This document shows positions 1-6,190 of a stretch of 9,157 nucleotides of DNA, in pieces. The stretch's first letter is position 1. The number at the start of each line of letters is the position of its first letter. The notes beneath the pieces are model-generated. The model was given only the letters and a program-made list of their open reading frames with translations. It ran no database searches and was not told the DNA's origin. Origin of the DNA: Bacilli bacterium (GTDB lineage: Bacteria; Bacillota_I; Bacilli_A; ML615J-28; CAG-313); the NCBI GenBank assembly GCA_900770645.1, contig CAAGKY010000232.1, positions 1-9,157 on the forward strand, written 5' to 3'. The position numbers were made by a program, and so were the translations under genes.

Positions 1-357
1 AAGTTGGAGTTGTTGACGCAAAGATACAGATAAAATATCTAATTCTCTTTTTAAATCATCTAAAGTATATAAACTAGTATTTGATGATTTAACAAAGTTA
101 TTAACTAAAGAATCTAGTGAATTTTTTAAAGCATTATATTTACATATATTTACTCTTAAATAATCACTACTTATCCATTCATAGATATTTTCATGGGGAT
201 TACATTCTTCAGTTAGTTCTTTTTCAATTCTTGGTTTAACCATATCTTTATTTAAGTTTAAATGATTTGGCCCAAGTAATCCTTGATAGATCAATTTGAT
301 TTTATCTTCTTTTTGAATATATATATATTTCTTTAAGTGATAATTATAAAATATCAT
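1..357 (-). CDS. Uncharacterised protein, N-terminal part (runs off the left edge)
   Basis: An open frame starts at ATG 357 and stays open to base 1, giving 119 residues with the C-terminus missing. The start lies one base after the TAA of tcdA (TAATATG arrangement), with an AGGT ribosome-binding core inside the end of tcdA, so the two genes look translationally coupled. The protein is soluble-looking, with no signal peptide and no membrane segment. The most motif-like stretches are DKIKLIYQGLLGPNHL at residues 18-33 and DYLRVNICKYNA at residues 65-76, followed by a charged, probably helical region to the edge. From memory, a D-x-x-K-L-x-Y/F-Q-x-x-x-G-x-x-H-L pattern followed by an L-R-x-N segment occurs in uncharacterised Bacillota proteins, but I cannot verify this here. 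No catalytic assignment is offered. The operon context with tRNA-modification genes is the only functional hint. That it is a real gene is fairly sure; its role is unknown. Confidence 0.75.
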   Translation of the reverse strand, partial: MIFYNYHLKKYIYIQKEDKIKLIYQGLLGPNHLNLNKDMVKPRIEKELTEECNPHENIYEWISSDYLRVNICKYNALKNSLDSLVNNFVKSSNTSLYTLDDLKRELDILSVSLRQQLQL

Positions 358-358
358 A

Positions 359-1036
359 TTATTTACCTATTATTTTGTTTACCACAAACCCTGCTATCAT
401 TATCCCCGCAACACTTGGAACATAAGATGTGGATCCAGGAATATTATTATTAGTTTTAACTGGTTCTTCAGTAGAATATAGTACATCTACATGGTTTATA
501 TTTCTTTTTCTTAGTTCATAACGCATAACTCTGGCTAGTGGACAAATTGTGGTTTTTTGGATATCTACAATTTTTAATAATTCTGGATGAAACTTATTAC
601 CCGTACCCATACAAGAAATAACTGGGATGTTTTTATTTTTAGCCATTTCAATAATTGCTAGTTTTGAGGTTACTGTGTCAATGGCATCAATTATGTAATC
701 ATATTCTAAAAATTCGAAATTTGAAAGATTTTCGGGTAATATAAACGTTTTATGAGTATCTACTACACAATTTGGATTAATATCTAAAATTCTTTCTTTT
801 GAAACACTTACTTTATCTTTACCTATAGTTGATTGATATGCAACTAGCTGGCGATTAATATTACTTTTTGAAACTACATCATTATCAACAATTGTAATGT
901 GACCTACAAAACTACGAGCTAAAGTTTCAACTACATATGATCCTACTCCTCCAACCCCAAAAACTAATATTTTAGCTTTTTTAAGTTTTTCTATATCATC
1001 ACCTATTAACATTTCTAATCTACTTGTTTCTTCCAT
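359..1036 (-). CDS. tcdA: tRNA threonylcarbamoyladenosine dehydratase (TcdA/YgdL type)
   Basis: This is a ThiF/E1-superfamily protein of 225 residues. TcdA uses ATP to cyclise t6A to ct6A at position 37 of ANN-decoding tRNAs, in the cytoplasm. The Rossmann nucleotide-binding loop GVGGVG is at residues 27-32, the acidic DND at 51-53, SNINRQ (the Arg finger and adenylate region) at 58-63, and DAID at 117-120. The segment CPLARVMRYELRKR at 165-178 is typical of the TcdA branch in Bacillota. There are no paired CxxC zinc motifs and no rhodanese domain, which argues against MoeB and ThiF. I chose ATG 1036, with AGGTG just upstream. A GTG at 1042, immediately after the ttcA stop, would add only two residues (Met-Ser) and cannot be excluded. 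It sits third in the birA-ttcA-tcdA-unknown unit. The family call is firm; activity is inferred. Confidence 0.92.
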   Translation of the reverse strand: MEETSRLEMLIGDDIEKLKKAKILVFGVGGVGSYVVETLARSFVGHITIVDNDVVSKSNINRQLVAYQSTIGKDKVSVSKERILDINPNCVVDTHKTFILPENLSNFEFLEYDYIIDAIDTVTSKLAIIEMAKNKNIPVISCMGTGNKFHPELLKIVDIQKTTICPLARVMRYELRKRNINHVDVLYSTEEPVKTNNNIPGSTSYVPSVAGIMIAGFVVNKIIGK

Positions 1037-1042
1037 AGACAC

Positions 1043-1867
1043 CTACTTCTTATACTCTTCAGTAAATAGATGAGTTTGTCCATCTTTTCTATATCCAATC
1101 ATAGTATTCATATTAACATTATGGATACTTCTAAAGATGGCTTCATCTATATCTGGAATTCTTTCTTTTAACTCTTTAATTAATCTCTTAGTAGCTTTTC
1201 TTTTAGATGCTTCAATGTCACTACTTGCCATTTTATCTCCAAGTGGACAAGCACAAGCAAGGAATGATAATTCATTATGTTTAACCCATGCTTCGATATC
1301 TTTTTCTTTCACTAAATAAAGGGGTCTAATTAGTTCCATCCCTTCAAAGTTTTTTGATATTAGTTTCGGTCTCATTGAAGTTAGTTCAGAATTGTAGAAC
1401 ATTCCCATTAAAGTCGTTTCAATCACATCATCGAAGTGATGCCCTAAAGCTATTTTGTTGCAGCCAAGAGACTTAGCTTTTTCATACAAATAACCTCTTC
1501 TCATTCTTGCACAAACATAGCATGGATTACTTTCTTGAGTTGAAACATAACTAAAAATAGGTGCCTCAAATATCTCTAAAGGTATATTTAATAGTTCGGC
1601 ATTTTCTTTTAAAAGCTGATAATTTTTTTCATTATATCCAGGATTCATCGCAATATATTTTGCAGTAAAAGAAACTTTACCATGAAGAATTGCTTCTTGA
1701 ATACATTTAGCTAAGATAAAAGAATCTTTACCACCTGATATACATACCGCAACGCAATCACCTTCATCGATTAATTCATATGTTTCTAGTGCACGTAAAA
1801 ATTTACTCCAAATTTGTTTACGATATTTTTTTATTATACTATGTTCAATTTCATTATATCTTGGCAT
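1043..1867 (-). CDS. ttcA: TtcA-family tRNA 2-thiocytidine synthetase (PP-loop, Fe-S)
   Basis: This is an ATP-dependent tRNA thiolase of the TtcA family, 274 residues long against about 311 in E. coli. The E. coli enzyme thiolates cytidine 32 in the anticodon loop using a [4Fe-4S] cluster held by three cysteines. Visible here are the PP-loop SGGKDS at residues 44-49, the pair C116-x-x-C119 followed by ARMRRGYLY, the LGHHFDDVIETTLM segment at 140-153, RPL at 180-182, and a C-terminal C204-x-C206 that would give the third cluster ligand. The E. coli equivalent of that last motif reads CNLCGSQ, so the site is conserved in position but differs in detail. The C-terminus is shorter. Ribosome-binding site GAGGTGG lies four to five bases before ATG 1867, just after the birA stop. 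The family is clear, but the exact nucleotide modified is not certain outside Proteobacteria. Confidence 0.9.
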   Translation of the reverse strand: MPRYNEIEHSIIKKYRKQIWSKFLRALETYELIDEGDCVAVCISGGKDSFILAKCIQEAILHGKVSFTAKYIAMNPGYNEKNYQLLKENAELLNIPLEIFEAPIFSYVSTQESNPCYVCARMRRGYLYEKAKSLGCNKIALGHHFDDVIETTLMGMFYNSELTSMRPKLISKNFEGMELIRPLYLVKEKDIEAWVKHNELSFLACACPLGDKMASSDIEASKRKATKRLIKELKERIPDIDEAIFRSIHNVNMNTMIGYRKDGQTHLFTEEYKK

Positions 1868-1877
1868 AGTCCACCTC

Positions 1878-2594
1878 TTATTTTTTAATTACTACTTCTC
1901 CACTATTAAGAATAACTTCTTGATTATCAACTAAAACAATTAATTTGCCTTCTTCATCTATTCCTAATACTTTTCCTGTGTAAGTAATATCTTGTTTTAT
2001 ATAGTTAATAGTTTTGTCTTTTAAATAAAAGTTTTCTTGAATAATATTTAAAAAAGAATAATCTTTTTGTTTAAGTTTATTGATTTCTTTTGTTAGTTCT
2101 TTATATATCTTTTTTAATATTTTCTTTCGTGAATATGTTTTATTTGTTATTAGTTTTAATGATGTAGTATTTTCTTTAATATCATCTGGGTAAATAGTTC
2201 CATTAACATTTAAACCAATTCCTACAACTAATACAATATCATTATTAGAAGTTATCCCTTCACATAGAATACCACATATTTTTTTACCAGATACATATAT
2301 ATCATTAGGCCATTTTATTGAAACATTATCAAGATATTTAATTAATACATTATATATTCCAACCGCAACTACCAATGTTATTTTATCTAAAAATTCATTT
2401 AATGTTGTATCTTTATATAATATCGACATCAATAAATTCTTACCATCTTCATCATACCAATTGTGAGTTGTTCTTCCTCGCCCATTTGTTTGGTGATTAG
2501 TATATATAATGGTTTCATTTTTAAGGTTATTATAATTTTCTTTTAAATATGTATTTGTCGAATTTATTTCTTTTTTAAATATAATTTGTTTCAT
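1878..2594 (-). CDS. birA: Biotin--[carboxyl-carrier protein] ligase, monofunctional
   Basis: This enzyme attaches biotin to a lysine of biotin carrier proteins through a biotinyl-5'-AMP intermediate. The 238-residue protein begins directly with the catalytic domain and has no N-terminal winged-helix DNA-binding domain, so it is a class I ligase and not a repressor. Motifs are STN at residues 12-14, GRGR (biotinyl-AMP loop) at 38-41, KWPND at 94-98, KICGILCE at 105-112, GIGLNVN at 125-131, and a small SH3-like C-terminal domain from about 200 to 238. I chose ATG 2594 because AGGTGA lies at 2599-2604; an upstream ATG at 2621 adds nine residues and overlaps the likely promoter. It is the first gene of the left-hand operon and directly follows the oxaloacetate decarboxylase operon, whose carrier protein is an obvious substrate. 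Confidence 0.95.
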   Translation of the reverse strand: MKQIIFKKEINSTNTYLKENYNNLKNETIIYTNHQTNGRGRTTHNWYDEDGKNLLMSILYKDTTLNEFLDKITLVVAVGIYNVLIKYLDNVSIKWPNDIYVSGKKICGILCEGITSNNDIVLVVGIGLNVNGTIYPDDIKENTTSLKLITNKTYSRKKILKKIYKELTKEINKLKQKDYSFLNIIQENFYLKDKTINYIKQDITYTGKVLGIDEEGKLIVLVDNQEVILNSGEVVIKK

Positions 2595-2611
2595 ATGTTC
2601 ACCTAGTATAT

Positions 2612-2620
2612 AGTATACCA
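2612..2620 (-). promoter_or_regulatory. Candidate extended -10 promoter for the birA operon
   Basis: Read on the minus strand, the sequence TGGTATACT is a TGn extended -10 with hexamer TATACT, located just after the terminator of the upstream operon. No good -35 hexamer is found 16-18 bases further upstream, which extended -10 promoters can tolerate. Transcription would begin close to base 2605, leaving almost no leader before the ribosome-binding site at 2599-2604. An alternative -10 (TATAAA near 2624-2629) would give a slightly longer leader. Confidence 0.45.
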
Positions 2621-2650
2621 TATTTTATAAATTTTAGGCTAGATAACATT

Positions 2651-2674
2651 AAAAAAGGGTCAAAGACCCTTTTT
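2651..2674 (-). terminator. Intrinsic terminator of the oxaloacetate decarboxylase operon
   Basis: A perfect 10-bp stem pairs 2652-2661 with 2665-2674 around a three-base loop, with core GGGTC/GACCC and A/T pairs at the base. On the minus strand the stem ends in a run of six T. It lies 83 bases past the oadB stop and before the birA promoter. The A/T-flanked symmetry means it could also stop plus-strand transcripts. Confidence 0.85.
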
Positions 2675-2680
2675 GTTATA

Positions 2681-2746
2681 TTCTAAGTTTATAAATAAAT
2701 ACAAAGGAGGATAATCGATTGATAACTTTCTTTATAAACTTTAGAA
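2681..2746 (-). repeat. Imperfect inverted repeat in the oad 3' UTR, with anti-Shine-Dalgarno loop
   Basis: The arms at 2681-2695 and 2731-2746 are complementary over 15 base pairs with a single bulged base, and enclose a 35-base loop. In the minus-strand transcript the loop carries UCCUCCUUU, the same core as the 3' end of 16S rRNA. On the plus strand the loop reads AAAGGAGG. The element lies between the oadB stop and the terminator, so it would be part of the operon's 3' UTR. It has no G+C-rich stem or U-tract of its own, so it is not a terminator. Confidence 0.6.
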
Positions 2747-2756
2747 TCAAAATAAA

Positions 2757-3941
2757 TTAACCGAAGATACTTAATAATAATCCGGCAGCAACTGCTGATC
2801 CGATTACACCTGCAACGTTTGGCCCCATTGCGTGCATTAGTAGATAATTAGTATTATCTTCTTCTAATCCAATCTTATGAACTACACGAGCAGCCATTGG
2901 TACAGCTGATACCCCAGCAGCACCAATCATTGGGTTAATCTTACCTTTTGTTACTTTACACATTAATTTACCAATTAATACCCCACTTGCAGTTGCAACT
3001 GAGAAGGCGATTAATCCTAGTAATAAAATGTATAAAGATTGTAATTTTAAGAATTCAGTACCGATTGCTGTTGCACCAACACTTACACCTAGAAGAATTG
3101 TTACAGCATACATAATAGTATTAGCAGCTGCACTTACTAAGTTAGGTACAACACCAGATTCTTTAATTAAGTTTCCAAGCATTAACATACCAATTAAACC
3201 TGAGCATGAAGGAATGAATAAGATTACTAAAATCATAACTAATAAAGGGAAAATAATTCTTTCTCTCTTTGTTACTTCACGACTCATTTCCATTTTAATT
3301 TTACGTTCTTTTTTAGTTGTTAAACCTTTAATAATAGGTGGTTGAATGATTGGAACTAACGCCATGTAACTATATGCAACTACGGCGATTATCGCACACA
3401 TTGCTTCTCCACCTTCTTGAGCACCTAATAATTTATTTGATAAGAAGATTGCAGTTGGTCCATCGGCTCCACCAATAATACCAATACTTGCAGCTTCTAG
3501 TCCATTGAATCCTAATAATAAGGCTCCTAAGAATGTAATAAAGATACCTACTTGAGCAGCAGCTCCTAGGATTAAACTTTTAGGGTTTGCAATTAATGGT
3601 CCAAAGTCAGTACTTGCTCCAATACCTAAGAAGATAAGTGGTGGGAAAATACCTAAGGATACACCCTCATGTAAATACCACAATAATCCACCCTTAGAAA
3701 CAACTTCTGTAACTCCGTTTGCTCCAACTTCTTTAACAGGAGCAGCCATTAGAGTTGGATCTAAATTTACAAGTAACATCCCTACAGCAATAGGAATTAA
3801 TAAATATGGTTCAAATCCTTTGACGATAGCTAGAAAGATAAGTACGCATGATAGTGCTATCATTACATAATTTTCCCAACCAAGATTTAAAAACCCCATT
3901 TGGTCAAAGAAATTTGAGATTAACTCTCTAATCATTTCCAT
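2757..3941 (-). CDS. oadB: Oxaloacetate decarboxylase, Na+-translocating beta subunit
   Basis: This is the membrane subunit that decarboxylates carboxybiotin and pumps Na+ out of the cell. It has 394 residues and is hydrophobic throughout, with many membrane segments and one charged cytoplasmic loop at about residues 208-228. Family motifs are GASTDFGPL at 108-116, GGADGPTAIF at 157-166, NPMIGAAGVSAVPMAARV at 336-353, and GPNVAGVIGSAVAAG at 373-387. Residues matching those shown to be important in Klebsiella OadB (D203, N373, G377, S382, R389) appear as D160, N336, G340, S345 and R352, so the pump looks functional. Start ATG 3941 has AGGT eight bases upstream, at the stop of the carrier gene; ATG 3935 is a possible alternative. 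It is the last gene of the operon. The beta subunits of methylmalonyl-CoA and glutaconyl-CoA decarboxylases are very similar; the type of alpha subunit present decides for oxaloacetate. Confidence 0.95.
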   Translation of the reverse strand: MEMIRELISNFFDQMGFLNLGWENYVMIALSCVLIFLAIVKGFEPYLLIPIAVGMLLVNLDPTLMAAPVKEVGANGVTEVVSKGGLLWYLHEGVSLGIFPPLIFLGIGASTDFGPLIANPKSLILGAAAQVGIFITFLGALLLGFNGLEAASIGIIGGADGPTAIFLSNKLLGAQEGGEAMCAIIAVVAYSYMALVPIIQPPIIKGLTTKKERKIKMEMSREVTKRERIIFPLLVMILVILFIPSCSGLIGMLMLGNLIKESGVVPNLVSAAANTIMYAVTILLGVSVGATAIGTEFLKLQSLYILLLGLIAFSVATASGVLIGKLMCKVTKGKINPMIGAAGVSAVPMAARVVHKIGLEEDNTNYLLMHAMGPNVAGVIGSAVAAGLLLSIFG

Positions 3942-3951
3942 GTGTTATTAC

Positions 3952-4302
3952 CTACGCAATAACTATAATTTTTTGACCGCTTGTTACAGCTTGACCTTTA
4001 CTTACTAAAACAGCTGATACAGTTCCATCACAAGGACAAACGATATCATTTTCTAATTTCATTGCTTCTAATACGCAAAGTACATCACCTTTTTTAACTG
4101 CTTGACCAACTGAAACTTTAACATTATTAATTGTTCCAGCCATAGGAGCATTAACTGCTTGACCACCAGCTGGTGCTGCTTGTGGTGCAGCAACAGGTTG
4201 AGCTGGTTGAGCAGGTGCTGCGATACTTTCATTAGATTCAGTAACGCTTTCTACTTGTACTTCATAAACTTTATCATTAACTTTTACTTTATATGTTTTC
4301 AT
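3952..4302 (-). CDS. Free-standing biotin carboxyl carrier subunit of oxaloacetate decarboxylase
   Basis: This is a small biotin carrier protein of 116 residues that shuttles CO2 from the OadA carboxyltransferase to the OadB membrane site. A short beta-rich N-terminus (1-20) is followed by an Ala/Pro/Gln-rich flexible linker at about 28-48, then a biotinyl domain at 50-116. The biotinylation site EAMKLEND is at 79-86, with K82 the acceptor. In Klebsiella the same domain is fused to the C-terminus of OadA; here it is a separate gene, as in methylmalonyl-CoA decarboxylase (MmdC) systems. AAGGAGA lies eight bases before ATG 4302, and the gap from oadG is 13 bases. BirA, encoded just beyond this operon, is the likely modifying enzyme. 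It could in principle also serve other biotin enzymes, but none is visible here. Confidence 0.93.
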   Translation of the reverse strand: MKTYKVKVNDKVYEVQVESVTESNESIAAPAQPAQPVAAPQAAPAGGQAVNAPMAGTINNVKVSVGQAVKKGDVLCVLEAMKLENDIVCPCDGTVSAVLVSKGQAVTSGQKIIVIA

Positions 4303-4315
4303 TTTTATATTCTCC

Positions 4316-4639
4316 TTATCCGATTTGTTTAATAGAAACTACTCTAACATCTTGTTTAGTTTCTTCATAATAATCAATTGTCGCAACTAATGCTGCTGCC
4401 ATCATATCATCATCTTTAATATCTTCTAATTTTATTGAAGGTTTAGGTTGTGGTGCACTTACAACTGGCGTTGGTGCTTCTTCAACTTTTTTATCTCCAC
4501 CTTTAATAAATTGGAATAATGCTACAGCAAGTGCTAATATAATTAACATTGCAAATACTATTAAGACACAAGTTGCTGTAACTGATAATCCTTCAAGGAA
4601 AGATATATTCTCATTTTGTGTTAAGAACGGAATAAACAT
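4316..4639 (-). CDS. oadG: Oxaloacetate decarboxylase gamma chain (OadG)
   Basis: This small membrane subunit of 107 residues holds the soluble alpha subunit to the membrane pump in characterised decarboxylases. It has one hydrophobic segment at about residues 17-46, a charged, proline-rich linker (48-70), and a C-terminal stretch, DDDMMAAALVATIDYYE at 76-92, typical of the OadG family in Bacillota. The start codon overlaps the oadA stop (TAATG), and its ribosome-binding site AGGAGGT is formed by the last Ile-Gly-Gly-Asn codons of oadA, so translation is coupled. The histidine- and acid-rich zinc-binding tail known from Klebsiella OadG is not obvious. Its small size and low conservation make detailed assignment weaker than for its neighbours, but its place between oadA and the carrier gene makes it secure. 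Confidence 0.88.
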   Translation of the reverse strand: MFIPFLTQNENISFLEGLSVTATCVLIVFAMLIILALAVALFQFIKGGDKKVEEAPTPVVSAPQPKPSIKLEDIKDDDMMAAALVATIDYYEETKQDVRVVSIKQIG

Positions 4640-6030
4640 TAGTTACCTCCTATATAGACATTGAATGAAACAGTTTCGTTTTCTTCATTGTCTTTCTTAT
4701 TACGATTTTCTAAGAATTTAACCGCAACATTTTCGAATAGTGCACAACTTAATACGTCTTCATCACTTTCACAAATGTCACCATATTTTTCTTTCATCGC
4801 ATCAAATTCAGGAGCAATATCATCAGCAGGACGATGAGTAATAACTACCGCATCACCAATAATTTTCTTACGAACATCTTCGTTAACTGGTGCTGGTGCT
4901 TGTCCATATAAACCTTTTAAATAATCGTTAATTTCTTTTGGTACCATCTTGTAACGTTCACCTGCTAAAATATTCATAACAGCTTGAGTACCAACCATTT
5001 GTGATAATGGAGTTACAAGTGGAGGATATCCTAAATCTTTACGTACACGAGGAATTTCTTGTAAAACCTCTTCGTAACGATCCATAGCTCCTTGAGCTTT
5101 TAATTGACTCATTAGGTTTGATAACATACCCCCAGGAACTTGGTATTTTAAGATATTTGGGTTAACAGTTAAAGCTTTAGGATTTAATGTTCCTTCAGCT
5201 AAGAAACGGTCTTTAATGACTGTTAATTTATTTGTCGCAGCTTTTAAAACTGCTAAATCTAATTTTGGATCATATTCTGTACCTTTTAATACATAAGCTA
5301 AAGCTTCAGTACAAGGTTGGCTTGTACCACCTGAGAATGGTGATAACGCAGTATCAACAATATCAACACCAGCTTCGATAGCTTTTTGAATTGTCATTTC
5401 TGCTACCCCACCTGTACAGTGAGTATGTAATTCAATTGGTAATGAACAATTCTTTTTTAATTTTGAAACAAGTTCATAAGCATCATTAGGTAATAATACC
5501 CCTGCCATGTCCTTGATACAAATTGATTGTCCACCCATTTTTTCAATTTCTTTCGCAAGTTCTACATAATATTCAATTGTATGAACTGGACTTGTTGTAT
5601 ATGATAAAGCAATTTGACAGTGACCACCATATTTTTTACAAGCATCTACTGCACTTTTTAAGTTACGGATATCATTTAAAGCATCAAATACTCTGATAAT
5701 ATCGATACCATTTGATAATGATTTTTCAACGAATTTTTCTACTAATTCATCTGAATAGTGACGATATCCTAAAATATTTTGTCCTCTAAATAACATTTGT
5801 AATTTAGTGTTAGGACAAGCTTTACGAATTAAACGTAATCTTTCCCATGGATCTTCATCTAAGAATCTTAAACATGAGTCAAATGTAGCTCCTCCCCAAA
5901 CTTCTAAAGCATAGTATCCAGCTTTATCTAAGTCGCCAGCAATCTTTAAAATATCTTCAGTAGTAAGACGTGTAGCGATTAATGATTGGTGCCCATCTCT
6001 TAAACACGTATCAACAATTTTAACTGCCAT
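4639..6030 (-). CDS. oadA: Oxaloacetate decarboxylase alpha subunit (carboxyltransferase only)
   Basis: This cytoplasmic carboxyltransferase moves the carboxyl group of oxaloacetate to biotin, releasing pyruvate. At 463 residues it holds the TIM-barrel HMGL-like domain and the conserved C-terminal carboxylase domain but no biotinyl domain. Seen are DTCLRDGHQS at 7-16 (D7 a metal ligand), GGATFD at 46-51, K173 in the SICIKDMAG segment (the carbamylated lysine of this family), HTHCTGG at 202-208 with metal ligands H202 and H204, and the SPFSGGTSQP segment at 230-239. I chose ATG 6030 because AGGAGG stands at the right distance; an in-frame ATG at 6081 would start inside a terminator-like hairpin and add an atypical N-terminus. 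The same fold serves pyruvate carboxylase subunit B, but the linked oadG and oadB, with no biotin carboxylase, point to the sodium pump. Confidence 0.95.
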   Translation of the reverse strand: MAVKIVDTCLRDGHQSLIATRLTTEDILKIAGDLDKAGYYALEVWGGATFDSCLRFLDEDPWERLRLIRKACPNTKLQMLFRGQNILGYRHYSDELVEKFVEKSLSNGIDIIRVFDALNDIRNLKSAVDACKKYGGHCQIALSYTTSPVHTIEYYVELAKEIEKMGGQSICIKDMAGVLLPNDAYELVSKLKKNCSLPIELHTHCTGGVAEMTIQKAIEAGVDIVDTALSPFSGGTSQPCTEALAYVLKGTEYDPKLDLAVLKAATNKLTVIKDRFLAEGTLNPKALTVNPNILKYQVPGGMLSNLMSQLKAQGAMDRYEEVLQEIPRVRKDLGYPPLVTPLSQMVGTQAVMNILAGERYKMVPKEINDYLKGLYGQAPAPVNEDVRKKIIGDAVVITHRPADDIAPEFDAMKEKYGDICESDEDVLSCALFENVAVKFLENRNKKDNEENETVSFNVYIGGN

Positions 6031-6048
6031 AATTCCTCCTATTTTTTT

Positions 6049-6097
6049 AAAAATAAAAAACGCAAAAAGCATGCGATGCATACTATTATTTGCGTTT
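6049..6097 (-). terminator. Terminator-like hairpin in the oadA leader (candidate attenuator)
   Basis: Bases 6058-6066 and 6089-6097 form a perfect 9-bp stem (AAACGCAAA with TTTGCGTTT). Its 22-base loop contains a smaller GCAT/ATGC hairpin. On the minus strand the stem runs into TTT-A-TTTTT, as in an intrinsic terminator, about 20 bases before the oadA ribosome-binding site. It lies downstream of the oad promoter, so operon transcripts must pass it. It may also end transcripts of the pseudouridine synthase gene upstream. Confidence 0.65.
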
Positions 6098-6136
6098 ATT
6101 CACTAATATGAAAAATGTAAAAACAATATACATCAT
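6086..6136 (-). other. Candidate 16-codon leader ORF ahead of oadA
   Basis: Starting with tandem ATG codons at 6136, a frame encodes MMYIVFTFFILVNKRK and ends in two stops in a row (TAA TAG). Its last codons are the 5' arm of the terminator-like hairpin, so a ribosome finishing this ORF would block that stem. The ribosome-binding site is weak (TAGGC two bases before the start). It may be chance in AT-rich DNA; the placement is what makes it worth listing. Confidence 0.25.
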
Positions 6137-6190
6137 GTGCCTAAAATGTTATTTTTTGTTTGAAGAAAAAAATCCCCAAATTATATATTT

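Noticed and set aside
1137..1319. Plus-strand 60-codon open frame
   Set aside because: It lies wholly antisense to the well-supported ttcA gene and has no ribosome-binding site or recognisable family.
2595..2621. N-terminal extension of BirA starting at ATG 2621
   Set aside because: It overlaps the likely -10 region. ATG 2594 has AGGTGA at good spacing and fits the family start.
3028..3345. Plus-strand 105-codon open frame
   Set aside because: It is a shadow of oadB on the opposite strand; oadB carries all family motifs there.
6031..6081. N-terminal extension of OadA starting at ATG 6081
   Set aside because: It would start inside the terminator-like hairpin, lacks a ribosome-binding site and adds an atypical hydrophobic N-terminus. 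ATG 6030 has AGGAGG and the canonical MAVKIVDT beginning.
6137..6184. Known riboswitch or T-box in the first part of the oadA leader
   Set aside because: I found no conserved core of a riboswitch class or T-box I can recognise; the only structure is a weak A/U hairpin. A covariance-model search would settle it.
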